NCBI GenBank assembly: GCA_026874595.1
Contig: CM049307.1
Span: 4,673,579-4,737,578, forward strand
DNA length: 64,000 bases
Direction: 5' to 3'
From: Sipunculus nudus
Taxonomy: Eukaryota > Annelida > Sipuncula > Golfingiida > Sipunculidae
In this document: positions 36,871-48,210 of the stretch, in pieces
How the letters are laid out: each line of letters begins with the position of its first letter
How positions within the stretch are numbered: position 1 is the first letter of the stretch
Made by a program: the position numbers and the translations under genes
The notes under the pieces: model-generated
What the model saw: the letters and a program-made list of their open reading frames with translations, nothing else
Told to the model about the DNA's origin: nothing
Databases searched by the model: none

Positions 36871-37640
36871 TATTTCGAAAATAATTATAAAAGTGGGTCT
36901 GTATGTGGGTCCCTTAATGAAATAACGGTATTCGAAATAAGACATGCAGTAAATCAGATGCAAAGTGGTAAATCTCCTGGACCAGTTGATATTATTAAGT
37001 CACTTTTAGAAGTTATTTTGCCCTTATTACATACTTTGTTTAACAGTGTTTTTAATAAGGGATCATTCCCTTGTGAATGGAGTAAGGCAATCATATTTCC
37101 TCTACACAAGAAGGGTCATTTAAATGATCCTAGTAATTATAGAGGGATATCATTATTGAATGTTACAGGAAAAATATTCACTAAAGTTTTGAATAATAGA
37201 CTCTCTCAGTATGTGCAGGAAATGAATATTTTATCGGAGTCTCAAGGTGGTTAAAGAAAGGGGAATTCTACCATTGATCAAGCATTTGTTTTGCATGCTT
37301 TGGTTCAGAAATACTTAGTTAAAAGAAAAGGAAGGTTTTATTGTTTATATATTGATTTTGCAAAAGCTTTTGACTGTGTGCAACATAATTTATTGTGGTA
37401 TGTCTTACTGAAACAAGGTTTAAATGGTAAAATATTAAATGTTATAAAAGCAATGTATTAAAAAATCCAGTCTTGTATATTAAGTGACGGTGGTCTTACC
37501 AATTATTTCTTATGCTCATTGGGTACCAGGCAGGGTTGCATGGTAAGTCCATTATTATTTTCCTTATTTATAAATGAGTATTGATATATGTTACATAGAA
37601 GCGATTGTAAAGGGATATATGTTATGGTAATCTTTCCAAT
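36871..37640 (+). pseudogene. LINE reverse transcriptase, fingers and palm
   Basis: From LNEITVFEIRHAVNQM through GKSPGPVD (one residue short of the usual SPGPDG), PLHKKGHLNDPSNYRGISLL and GKIFTKVLNNRL. A TAA at 37252-37254 replaces the Phe of the usual GFRKG motif. Then STIDQAF, motif A YIDFAKAFD (37351-37374, catalytic Asp codon 37354-37356) and motif B GTRQGC (37522-37539) with VSPLLFSLFINE. Further in-frame stops lie at 37459-37461 and 37582-37584. It belongs to the RVT_1 family, is of usual length for palm plus fingers, and is inactive. Confidence 0.92.
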
Positions 37641-37845
37641 GTAATGACTTTATTTTTTGCAGATGATATGGTTAATTGTGCAGATACTGTAGACTTCAGC
37701 AACAGATTAATCTCTTGCAAAATTTTTGTGAAAAATATGGTTTTAAAATTAACACAGATAAAACTAAAATTATGGTTTTTAGAAAAAGTGGTCCTTTACG
37801 AAAAGTTGAAAGATGGTATTTAAATGGTAAACAGAAGTGGTTCCA
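37626..37845 (+). pseudogene. LINE reverse transcriptase motif C and thumb
   Basis: After another frame change, motif C FADDM lies at 37656-37670 (catalytic Asp pair 37662-37667). About 20 codons later the frame shifts again and LQQQINLLQNFCEKYGFKIN then KTKIMVFRKSG follow. These are the usual post-FADD helix and the KT.. motif of LINE reverse transcriptases. Confidence 0.88.
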
Positions 37846-38850
37846 TACTATTAATATCTTGGTATTGCTTTCTCAACAAAATTATCCTGGTCAAAAACAC
37901 AACAACAGCAAGCTTTGCAAGCAAACAAAGCTGTATGTATGATTAAATAATTCAGTAAAAAGTGTAAATATGTTAGTATTAAATATCTCTTTTATCTTTT
38001 TGATCAAATGTTAGTACCAGTATTAATATATGAATGCGAATTATGGGGTTTTAAGAAATCAGAAACTAAAGAGAGAGTGCAGTACACATTTTGTAAATAT
38101 ATTTTAAATGTAGGCCAGAATACTCCAAATGCAGCAGCATTAGGAGATTGTGGCAGATTTCCTTTGTTTGTAATGTGTTTATTACGTTGTGCTAAGTATT
38201 GGGTTTAATTACTTTATATGCCAGAACATAGGTATCAGAAACAAGTGTACAGTTTGTTGATGAATTTAGACAACAGTGGTAAAACAAATTGGGTATCTCA
38301 TGTAAGAACATTGCTATTTGAGTCTGGTTTTGGATATGTTTGGATGGCACAGTATGTTGGAGATGTGAATAATTTTTTGAAAGATTTTGAAATTAGAATA
38401 AAAGACATGGCTATTCAAAACTGGCATAGTGATATTGTGTTATGTAGTAAATTATATTATTATTGTGCTTTCAAATTTATGCTAACTCTTGAAACGTATT
38501 TATATTGTATTCCAAATAAGAAACCTTGCATAGCACTTGCTAAACTACGATGCTCCAAACATGAATTGGCTATAGAAATAGGTCGTCATAATGATATATC
38601 TCGTGAAGAGAGGACCTGTAAATATTGTTTACATCATGGATACAGTACTGTTGAGGATGAAGCTCACTTTATGCAAGAATGTATTTTATATAATGATTTG
38701 AGGATAAAATACTTTTGACAAGACTTACATTACCAAAGTGAACAAAACTTTATTAAATTATTCAATTTAGACAATCATAATGAAATAATGAATGTGGCTG
38801 CATATGTAAATAATTCCTTTTTGAGGAGAAGAAGAATAATAGATGGTTAA
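37846..38850 (+). pseudogene. LINE C-terminal domain with CCHC-type finger
   Basis: One frame runs from about 37960 to 38850, broken by stops at 38206-38208 and 38716-38718. Visible words are LIYECELWGF, NTPNAAALGDCGR, LYYYCAFKFML, LRCSKHELAIEIGRH and the finger Cys (38617), Cys (38626), His (38665), Cys (38680), then LYNDLRIKYF. Reading past the second stop, the frame continues for 43 codons with NFIKLFNLDN and ends FLRRRRIIDG before TAA at 38848-38850, so the true end is 38850. This C-terminal module is common in invertebrate LINEs and is thought to help RNA binding. Confidence 0.8.
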
Positions 38851-39069
38851 AGTATGTGTTTCATACTCACTGATGATGGCAATATAGATACATACTGTAC
38901 TAAGATATGCAGTCATGTTACATGTGTTTGTTACATTATATATTAATTACGGTAATAATAAGACTGCTACTTTATGTTCTTTTTATGCAATTATTTGATA
39001 GAATTATTGTTGAAATGTTTGGAACTTTGGGCCTGGGGCCTTTTTCCTGAATAAACTTCTGTTCTGTTC

Positions 39070-40150
39070 ATATTTGATTTTGAGCAAGTCTGCAATTCAA
39101 AAGGGTCTGGAGCCCTCATAGGGACCAATGATCCCTGTAAATTTGGAAAAGCTGAAGTATGTTGTTGTTTAGTTATCACGCACAAAAGAAAATCAGCAAT
39201 TAGGCAGTGGCAGCCATATTGAAATTCCAACAGGTCTGTAATTCTAAAGGTCTGGAGCCCTTACAGGTACCAATCATCCTTGTGAATATGGGAAAGCTGC
39301 AGGAGGTTGTTGTTGAGTTATCTCACACAAAGAAAATCTGTGATTGGGCTGTGGCAGCCATATTAGAATTCCAACAAGTCTGTAATTCAATAGGTCTGGA
39401 GCATTCATAGGTACCAATCAACCCTGTAAATTTGGGAAAGCCTCAGTAGGTTGTTGTTGAATTATCGCACATGAAAGAAAATCAGCGATTGGGCTGTGGC
39501 AGCCTAATTTGAATTACAAGTCTGTTATTTGATAGGTCTGGAGCCCTCATAGGTACCAATGATCCCTGTGAATTTGGGAAAGCTTCAGTATGTTGTTTTT
39601 GAGTTATCGCGTGCGAAAGAAAATCAGCGATTGGGCTGTGGCAGCCATATTTGAATTCTGATAAGTCTGTTATTTGATAGGTCTGGAGCCCTCATAGGTA
39701 CCAATGATCCCTGTGAATTTGGGAAAGCTTCAGTATGTTGTTTTTGAGTTATCGCGTGCGAAAGAAAATCAGCGATTGTCCTGTTGCTGCCATTTTGAAT
39801 TTCGACAAGTCTGTAATTCGATAGGTCTGGAGCCGTCATAGGTACCAATCATCCCTGTGAATTTGGGAAAGCAGCAGTATGTTGTTGTTGAGTTATTGCG
39901 TGCGAAAGAAAATCAGCGATTGGGCTGTGGCAGCCATATTTGAATTCTGATAAGTCTGTAATTCGATAGGTCTTGAGCCCTCATAGGTACCAATCATCCC
40001 TGTGAATTTGGGAAAGCTGCAGTATGTTGTTGTTGAGTTATCTTGTACGAAAGAAGATGTCACTGATGGAAGGACGGAAGTACGGAAGGACGGATGGACC
40101 GACGGACACGGTGATCACTATAGGGCATTGCTTGTCAAGTGAGGCCCTAA
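39070..40150 (+). mobile_element. Tandem-core element, about 145-bp units x 7, GGACGGAC 3' end
   Basis: The word GGTCTGGAGC recurs at 39104, 39249, 39392, 39535, 39680, 39824 and (as ggtcttgagc) 39969, spacing 142-146 bp. Each unit also has TACCAATCATCCCTGTGAAT, TTTGGGAAAGCTGCAGTATG, GAGTTATCGCG and GGGCTGTGGCAGCCAT. The 3' end is gatggaaggacggaagtacg, ggacggatggaccgacggac, gatcactataggg and a hairpin (AGGGC..CTTG-t-CAAG..GCCCT) ending about 40150. It begins directly at the LINE tail. No protein is encoded. Confidence 0.88.
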
Positions 40151-40560
40151 TAACATTTGAAATTTTTGGTGTTTACATTAATTTAAAGGTGCTCTTACAG
40201 TCATTTCAGTAACTTTTTTTGTAATTTTACAGTACTTTTTGGTAACTTTTCAGTACTTTTCGGTAACTTTTCAGTACTTTTCAGTTCAGTAACTTCTCAG
40301 TACTTTTCAGTAACTTTTCTGTACTGTACTTTTTAGTATTTTTTGGAGACCCTTTATCATATGTTAATTACATGTTGCTGCTGTACATATGTTCTGAAAC
40401 ACACACTGTTCGAAGAACATTCTAACATTCATCTAAATGTCTTGAAAAAAACACAAATTCTGGAATATATCATTCATTCTTTAATTCTTCCTCATTTATA
40501 AATGACAAATATTTGAAAGAAACACAAGAACACCACTAGAGTACGTAAAATGCTGGTCAT
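40151..40560. other. Low-complexity GTACTTTTCAGTAACTTTT block and flank
   Basis: 40190-40350 consists of many variants of CAGTAACTTTTCAGTACTTT, as in the 1077-bp duplication at 32640-32760. No gene is visible. Confidence 0.7.
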
Positions 40561-40599
40561 GTCTGGTGCCCTTTTACCTTTTTAAAAAATAAACAGATT

Positions 40600-40931
40600 T
40601 TGCCGACAATTGAACCCAGGGATTTACTTTAACAGATAAATATTCAAAATGAATGTCATCAAAACCCATCAAATTCCTAGTTATCATAACAATACCAGAA
40701 AGAAGTATGGTGACCTCTTCCTCATTAAATAGGCCTGGATTTTGATGAGAATTGAATTCAGGTGAAAAATCTTTGGTAAATATTTATAGTTAGTTTCATG
40801 AAAATCAAAATAATTTTTGTAAGTCATCTGACCTAATTAAATCGGTGTGGATTTTTAAGAACTTAATTGAAATATATTACATTTGTTAATCCCGCTGTTG
40901 AGTTTCATCAAAATCCATCTAAATCCTGATT
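40600..40931 (+). repeat. Diverged fragment related to 55740-56160
   Basis: The words tcatcaaaacccatcaaattcc, gtgacctcttcctcatt, gaattcaggtgaaaaa and catctgacctaattaaatcg recur in the same order at 55745-56050 (tgacctctgacctaattatt, cttaggtgagat, tatcaaaatccttcat). Units are about 150-170 bp. Confidence 0.55.
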
Positions 40932-43561
40932 AACAAGGGACCCATGGGTCACGGCGCTCAGCTGTTATATATGATAAAAAAATATGATTTGGAAATGAGG
41001 CACATGCTGGTTTTGTGTGGTAAAAAATAAAAGCTTTATTATGCGTTGTAGGTGTTTAGCTTATGTATGATTTTGATCGTATCTTTGGAGACAGGAAAGA
41101 GGATTGATTTCATTTATTTTATTGACAAATGGAGTGCTACTGTCACACAGATTCTGACTTGGCCATATAACTTATAAGCAGCACATATAATATAAGAGTT
41201 TAACTATTTATTTAAATTTAATAACAAATATTGTGCCAAATATAATTTTTATTAAAAATAATAAGAAAATCAAGATTTTTTTAAAAAATATAATATTACT
41301 GATATGATTATTAAAATAATATTATAGAATATATTCATGAATGCTTTCATGAATACAGTTTGAAAGTATTTGCACTGGTATTCAAATACTTTCATTTTTA
41401 CCTGAAAATCCATTCTTATGCAAGAAATTTTATAATGATTCATATTCATATTCAAATACATTTGCAAAGTATTTGCACCATGTCTGGTATTTATTCAGTT
41501 TTTACCAATCAATGATGTTGAGAATCCAGAATATACAAAATTCACAAATTTAAATAATGTTCATAAGTACCTGGTTTTATGACTTTTATTTATTTAAAAA
41601 AAAATAAATGTAATATATTTACTTTGGACTACTTTCACATCAATCTACACACTAGACACAGTAGGAATCTAGATTAATATTATCAACTTTATCTTTGTCT
41701 ATCATTAATTTCCTTCATATGATCCCTAATGATTGGTAATGAATATTATGATTTATTTTTTGTTATCATTTAAAATTTGAACTGAAAAATACCATAGATG
41801 ACTGCATGGTGTTATTTGGAATACCTGACATTCTATCAATCCATACAAGATTCTTACATCATCAGTTACCGCAAGTTAATTTCCTGTTACTCATCAACTA
41901 ACAAAATCCTTTTCTATTAATATTTCTTAAATTTGTTATTAAAAACCAATAAAAATTTATTAATTTATAGTTTCTTGTTATGTTGTTGGTCAAAACAACT
42001 ACTAGATAAGTTGGGTTGGACACCTGGATCAACTGTGGCTGGCCATAAGCTGCCTGGCTGCCCAGTGTATGCCTCCCTCAAGCATGCATAATTTGCTGAA
42101 AGGTCAATATGGTCAACATACAGGTGACTGAAGAGGGGCTTGGGACAGCCTGGTTTTGACATGGTCTCATAAAAACATTAATAAAAGCTACAATTTTTGG
42201 CCATTTTCTTTCAGCTTTCTAAACTAAAAAGCTGAAATCCTTTTGTATGCATGATATGAAAATTATATCAACAGTTCTCACAGAAAACAAATGTGCCATG
42301 GTCAAATTGGGACAAAATTTAAGGTACTAATTTTATATTTATACTAATAACTTAATAAAATTTGAAAAATTCAGAACTAATTTTGGGTATTCAATTGAAT
42401 CTTGATTAAATAATGTAACATCCCTGACAAAAAATCTCTAGCTTCAGCAATCCTCTTGTTAAGGGAGTAAATATATTTCTTGATTTCTTACAAAGTGCAT
42501 TATGTTTGTGCCCATAACTTAAAACAATTACGCAATACTGACATCATTTCTAGCATGTGCATAGCGAATGTATAGAAAAATATGTATATTATAAATGATC
42601 AAAGTCAGATCAGTGGTTTTGATATTATGCAGTCTTAAATTATTACAATTGGTTTTTAATGGAAAAATGAAGTTTTTCATTAATATCTAAAAGGAATTAA
42701 GTCCTAGTGACCAAATTCTTGGCATGATAGGGTATTTTGCAGACATCTAACTGTATGCCAAATTTTAGAAACTGAGAGCTGAAGCTGGGGAGCTGAACTC
42801 TAGCAAACTGCATAACACTAGCTTGATGTAAATAATATGTGACATGGTGCTTGAAGACTTGAATAAAATCTACAGTTTTTGACCAACTGGTTTCAAATTT
42901 TTGGTGTTAACAGATGAAATGCTATCAAAAACATGCTGTGAAAATTAAATCCACAGCAGTTACAGGAAAAAAATGTGCCATGGTCAAAATTGTGCAAAAG
43001 TTAAGGTACCAATTTTTTACTTTTGCTAATATTTTAAAAAATTTAAAAGGTTTTCATCTAATTTAATTTTTATTAATTAAAGTTATATTACTGTGAAAAA
43101 AGTCCTTAGCTTTAACATGTTTTGTGTTAAGTGATCAAATATCTTTCCTGATTTTTTACAAAATGCATTATGTTTGAGCACATACCTTTTTTAAATTATA
43201 TAATACAGACCTAAATTCTGGCATGTACATAGGAACTATATAGAGGAATATTTATGGTAAATATGAGGAAAAACAGATGAGTGGTTTTGATATTAGGCAG
43301 TCCTGAAGTGTGAAAATAGGTTTTTAATAAAAAATTGAGGTTTTTCCTAAATTTCTCAAAGGTCGAAGTCCCAAAGACCCAGTTTTCGGCTTGGTAGGAG
43401 ATCTTGAGGACATCTAACATTATGCCGAATTTTGGATTCCTAGGTCTTACGGTTTTAAAACGTGCCAGTTTAACGGAAGGACAGACGGACGGATGGACAG
43501 ACAGCCGACGGACAAAGGACCACGACTATAGCTCAGATGACTTATAGTCAGCTGAGCTAAT
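40932..43561 (+). mobile_element. Two-ended modular element A (about 2.6 kb)
   Basis: 5' module: aacaaggGACCCATGGGTC (palindrome 40939-40950) then GCGCTCAGCTG (40954-40964). 3' module: ggaaggacagacggacggat, cgactaTAGCTCAG at 43529 and a hairpin to CTGAGCTA at 43559. The body ends with two related units of about 660-700 bp (42170-42830 and 42831-43560), each running from an acaatttttggcca/acagtttttgacca block through gtgccatggtcaaa, aattaaggtacc, gcattatgtttg and gtggttttgatatta. The second unit matches 49321-50026. It has no protein, and 41000-42170 may contain other insertions. Confidence 0.75.
43529..43559. repeat. 3' terminal hairpin of element A
   Basis: TAGCTCAG-a-TGACT, loop TAT, AGTCA-g-CTGAGCTA: 13 of 14 pairs match. 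It follows the GGACGGAC tract by about 30 bp. Confidence 0.9.
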
Positions 43562-44927
43562 TATCACTGTAACGCCACAAAGAATATGACAATAGCAATT
43601 TTATCAGCAGGTGACTTTGGTAAAGGCTAGAACAAACTTCAAATTGTACTTATTAGAACTGAAACATAGTCAAACCATCATATTCTTCCAATATACTTTA
43701 AGTCAGATACTGCCTGATAACTTACACTTTTAATAATATTTCTCAAACAATTTATAAAATGAAAATGAAGGGACCAGATTCCTAAATTTTCCATAAATTT
43801 TCTGGAATGCAAAAGTTACGATATTATCCAGTCATGTCTTCATATGTTAGATGCTGACAAACACCAGATGTTCATATTCAGCATTTCCAAATGTTAAAGT
43901 ATAGAAACAGTTAAATATAAAAACAGAAAATATAAAATGTGCATGTACTTCAACTCTGCATGCAGTAAATGTTTGCTTTCCTGGGCCGACGACACTTCAT
44001 TAAATCCCAGCAAGTTGTGGGCGCTTCAGGGAATAAATATTTGTCATTTTTTTTAAACACAACATGCTTTTAACATCTGGTGAACATTCAAATGGTTATT
44101 TCCATAATTACTGTTTCTTAAACATAAGTTTGCATCTATATATTCTTTCTTTGAATTGTGCTTTGTGTGTGGGCATCTTGCCCCCTGCGATGAAAGTGAA
44201 AACAGTAAAGGTGGCTTTACATAAGCATTATTCTGACAATAGAGCCCCGAGGTATGGTCTCAAGTAGATGTATAAGCCATGTGGTTATTATTGCAAGGTT
44301 TAAAAAAGTTCAAGTTATTCATTGAAATGAATTCTCATTTTTAAAAACATGTAATACAGACTAAAAGCATATGAATTAAACAATGTGGAAAGCAAATGAA
44401 CAAATGTTTATACATTGCAGCAAATATCAAGCTAATTGACAGTTGTTTTATTTCCCCATTTTTTTCTGTTCTCTAATGACATGTAATCCCTTGTATGAAC
44501 CATTGGACCCATTAGATTGGTAAGTGGTGATACTGCAGTCAAAGATCATGGAGCATACTTAGGTTCAGGACAGTCCATGGAGCCACTGCAAAGGAACCTG
44601 ATATTTTTATGAATTTCTACTCAATATATTTAGATGAATATTATTAAATTGTAAGTGACAGTTAGAAAGATGTTGGGACCTTTATAAAATCTACATAATC
44701 GCATGATGAATATATCTGAACTAGACAATTTATTTTCTTATGATTCTACAGAAAATATTTATTCAATAACCATAAATATGGACAAGAGTTTGATGTTAAA
44801 GGTGCTCAAAATGGTATTGTAGTATACATCATACAACATAAATTTGTCACTGTAACAAGAATTTAAGAGATTTTACCAGAACCTATTTAGAAATCAAATT
44901 GGAAGCTTCTGGCTGTAAATTTTAAAA
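43562..44927. other. Anonymous AT-rich sequence, no gene recognised
   Basis: No repeat with a second copy here and no exon that I can support. A 67-codon frame at 44064-44267 has no motif. Confidence 0.4.
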
Positions 44928-47540
44928 CTAGACATTTCTTGGCACCGCAGGTGCCAGAGTATCCCCAGACATAGTAGGCCCCCACCCCCTTTATAAATAG
45001 ACCCCCATTTTTAGCAGCATATACTGACACTTGGCAAATTCATGGTTTCTTCCATCTAACAATCCACAATCTTGTTAAAGATGTTGGTCCTGTGACCTTG
45101 ATCTTTTTAAAGATGTGTCCTGTGACCTTGACCTGTGACCTCATGACCCCAAAATCAAATCTGGTCTTGCTTTTCCAATGGGACATATGCAAGTTAAGTT
45201 TGAAATCTATACATCAATAAAGCAGGAATTATTACCCAGAAACTAATTTTTGGACAGATGGCTCCTGTGACCTTCACCTTTGACCTTGTGACCTCAAAAT
45301 TTATAGTGTTCTTCCTCTCTTGGCAGGAGAACTATATGTGCAAGATGAAAGATCTGAGATGAAATGTTTGGATGAAAATGCATCCACATCTTTTTAAAGA
45401 TGTGTCCTGTGACCTTGACCTTTGACCTCATCACCCCAAAATCAATTTGGGTCTTGCTTTTCCAATGGGACATATACAAGTCAAGTTTGAAATCCATACA
45501 TCAATAAAAGAAGGAATTATCGTCCAGAAACTAATTTTTGGACAGATGGCTCCTGTGACCTTCACCTTTGACCTTGTGACCTCAAAATTGATAGGGTTCT
45601 TCCTCTCTTGGCAGGTGAACTATATGTGCAAGATGAAAGATCTGAGATGAAATGTTTGGATGAAAATGCATCCACATCTTTTTAAAGGTGTGTCCTGTGA
45701 CCTTGACCTTTGACCTCATAACCTCAAAATCAATTTGGGTCTTGCTTTTCCAATGGGACATATACAAGTCAAGTTTGAAATCTATACATCAGTAAAAGCA
45801 GGAATTATCATCCAGAAACTAAATTTTGGACTGAAGGCTCCTGTGACCTTCACCTTTGACCTTGTGACCTCACAGATGATAGGGGTCTTCTACTCTTGGC
45901 AGGTGAACTATATGTGCGAGATGAAAGATCTGAGATGAATTGTTTGGCTGAAAATGCATCCACAATCTTTTTAAAAAGGTTTCCTGTGACCTTGACCTTT
46001 GACCTCATGACCCCAAAATCAATTCAGGTCTTGCTTTTCCAAAGGGTCAAATACAAGTCGAGTTTGAAATCCATACATCAATAAAAGAAGGAATTATCAT
46101 CCAGAAACTAATTTTTGGACAGATGGCTCCTGTGACCTTCACCTTTGACATTGTGACCTCAAAATTGATAGGGTTCTTCCTCTCTTGGCAGGTGAACTAT
46201 ATGTGCAAGATGAAAGATCTGAGATGAAATGTTTGGCTGAAAATGCATCCACATCTTTTTAAAGGTGTGTCCTGTGACCTTGACCTTTGACCTCATAACC
46301 TCAAAATCAATTTGGGTCTTGCTTTTCCAATGGGACATATACAAGTCAAGTTTGAAATCCATACATCAATAAAAGCAGGAATTATCATCCAGAAACTAAT
46401 TTTTGGACAGATGGCTCCTGTCACCTTCACCTTTGACCTTGTGACCTCAAAACTGATAGGGGTCTTCCTCTATTGGCAGATGACTTACATGTGCAAGATG
46501 AAAGGTCTGAGATGAAATGTTTGGCTGAAAATGCATCCACAATCTTTTTAAAGATGTGTCCTGTGACCTTGACCTTTGACCTCATGACCCCAAAATCAAT
46601 TCGGGTCTTGCTTTTTCAATGGGACATATATAAGTCAAGTTTGAAATCAATACATCAATAAAAGCAGGAATTATCATCCAGAAACTAATTTTTGGACAGA
46701 TAGCTCCTGTGGCCTTAACCTTTGACCTTGTGACCCCAAAATTTATATGGATCATCCACTACTGGCAAGTGAGCTATATATTCAAGATGGAAGACCTAAG
46801 ATGAAAGTTTGGCTTAAAATGCATCCACAGTATCTTTTAAAATGCCAGTCCAGTGACCTTGACCTTTGACCTCATGACCCTAGAACCTATAGGGTTCTTA
46901 CTTTAGTGGTGGGCCATACATAAGTCATGTTTGAAATCCATATGGCTATCAACACTGGAGATATCATAAGAGGTGTGTGATTTTCACCATATATGGCAAT
47001 ATTCAAGGTCAAGGCCACTATCATAGGAAAGGTCATGACCCCAATTTAAATAAACATCATCCCATAACCCATACCTATGTATATGCATAATATAAAAGAA
47101 ATCTGTCCATTAGTTTTTGACTTATAATGCTCACAGTACTGTAAGGTGGCAATTTTGGGGGTATTAAACGGCACAAAAACAAGTAAAGAATAATAGGTGG
47201 CGCCACCAGTTTCTGGAACATGACAACCCTATCCATGATCTTCCATCAACTTGATTTTGGGATAAATCCATGCAAGATTTCTTGAGATATTAAAGAATTT
47301 GTGTGATTTTCCCCAAAATTGGACCTATTCAAGGTCAAGGACACTCTCCTAATAAAGGTCATGACCTCATTTTAAATAGGCGTCGTCCTCTCACCCATAT
47401 CCATACATATACCAAGTTTGGTAAAGTTCCGTGAAATATTTTTTGGGTTATCGCGCCAACAAGATTTATATGCGGCGGCGGCGGCGGCGGGACCGGTATG
47501 AAAACATAGTATCCCCCGACTTTGTCTGGGGATACAATTA
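44928..47540 (+). mobile_element. Family 288 dispersed element, copy 2 (long)
   Basis: Same start (CTAGACATTTCTTGGCACCG) and same end (GCGGCGG tract about 47471-47490, gactttgtctggggatacaa) as copy 1, but with more core units: cctgtgaccttgacc recurs near 45119, 45405, 45691, 45981, 46269, 46559 and, diverged, 46850. The difference from copy 1 is unit number, so the core expands and contracts. A GGTGGCGCCACC palindrome lies at 47196-47207 and AGGTCATGACCT at 47356-47367, both inside the 3' module. The 67-codon frames in each unit are by-products. Confidence 0.88.
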
Positions 47541-47916
47541 ATGCCCTCCTTACATACAGAAGAAACAAAGACCCATTAAGTATATAGCTCAACAGGACTT
47601 TAACTATAAGCCCACTGTGTAAAAGGGGAACTCAATCAGATCTGGGTACACACAAAAGTTTTATTACTTTTTCATGACGTTCAATAGTCTGTGGAACTGC
47701 TTTAATCTGAACACACTGGAAGTCTTAAATATTATATTTTATTTATCCTATCAAGAATCTGTAAGGGTTTTGATTTCCTAAAGGGACAAGTGATTAAGTT
47801 CATCAGGATTGATCTCAGCTCAGTTATCATTACTTTGATATTCTGACCATCCTAATCAGTTAAAATCAAGTATAATAAAATGGCAATAAATGGTTTCCCC
47901 ATTATACAGGTATTAA
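47541..47916. other. Anonymous spacer, no gene recognised
   Basis: AT-rich, no second copy in the window. A ttccccattatacag acceptor-like string ends at 47909, but the frame after it closes at once. Confidence 0.4.
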
Positions 47917-48210
47917 TGGGATTCCATTAAATATGATATCCCTGAAGACATCACAGTAGAGACCTCTTCACTCTTCACTGTGGAACGTGTGTACAAGATC
48001 ACACCTGAGATGATAGAAACCTGCCAGGGGGAGGGGGAGGGGATACTGAGAATACAAGTATCTGCAAGTATCGCTGTGAGGGAGAGGCCTAGCCATCAGG
48101 ACAGCTCACCAGGCCCCGAGGATGTCCTAACGGGGCCCGTACAGATTCCTAGCATACACACCAGCTGGGTCTGCTTCTATTCAAGTGTTTACAACTTATG
48201 GCAAATAAAG
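47917..48210 (+). CDS. Possible coding exon, function unknown
   Basis: The frame is open from 47917 until it runs into element B at 48211 and stops at 48259-48261. It is GC-richer and more acidic and charged than nearby sequence, with words such as PEDITVETSSLFTVERVYK, ITPEMIETCQGEGEGILRIQ and SSPGPEDVLTGPVQIPSI. No domain is recognised. I cannot fix splice sites; CAAgtatct and CAAgtatcg near 48056-48072 are possible donors. It could equally be an old exon or repeat remnant. Composition is the only evidence. Confidence 0.2.

Larger units (their letters stand above)
36007..39070 (+). mobile_element. 5'-truncated, degraded non-LTR (LINE) retrotransposon
   Basis: In order along the + strand: C-terminal part of an APE-type endonuclease, a linker, reverse transcriptase with motifs A, B and C, a thumb/connection region, a C-terminal CX2CX12HX4C finger, a stop at 38848-38850, and a 200-bp 3' UTR. 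The UTR ends in tttgggcctggggccttttt, gaataaac and a short ttctg-type tail at about 39045-39070. The 5' half of the endonuclease is missing, typical of incomplete target-primed reverse transcription. At least four frame changes and several in-frame stops make it non-functional. The clade is not assigned; the domain order excludes R2-type elements. Flanking duplications are not resolved. Codon use is very AT-rich. Confidence 0.92.

Noticed and set aside
36007-38850. An intact retrotransposon or host gene
   Set aside because: Several frameshifts, stops inside the reverse transcriptase and a missing endonuclease N-terminus show it is dead.
40595-40625. tRNA-like B-box (gggttcaatt on the minus strand) suggesting a SINE
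   Set aside because: The match to GGTTCRANYCC is incomplete and no A-box was found at the right distance.
45294-46661. Repeated 60-67-codon frames on both strands that look like a small gene family
   Set aside because: They recur once per 288-bp repeat unit and contain the half-site cluster; similarity comes from the repeat, not from a protein.
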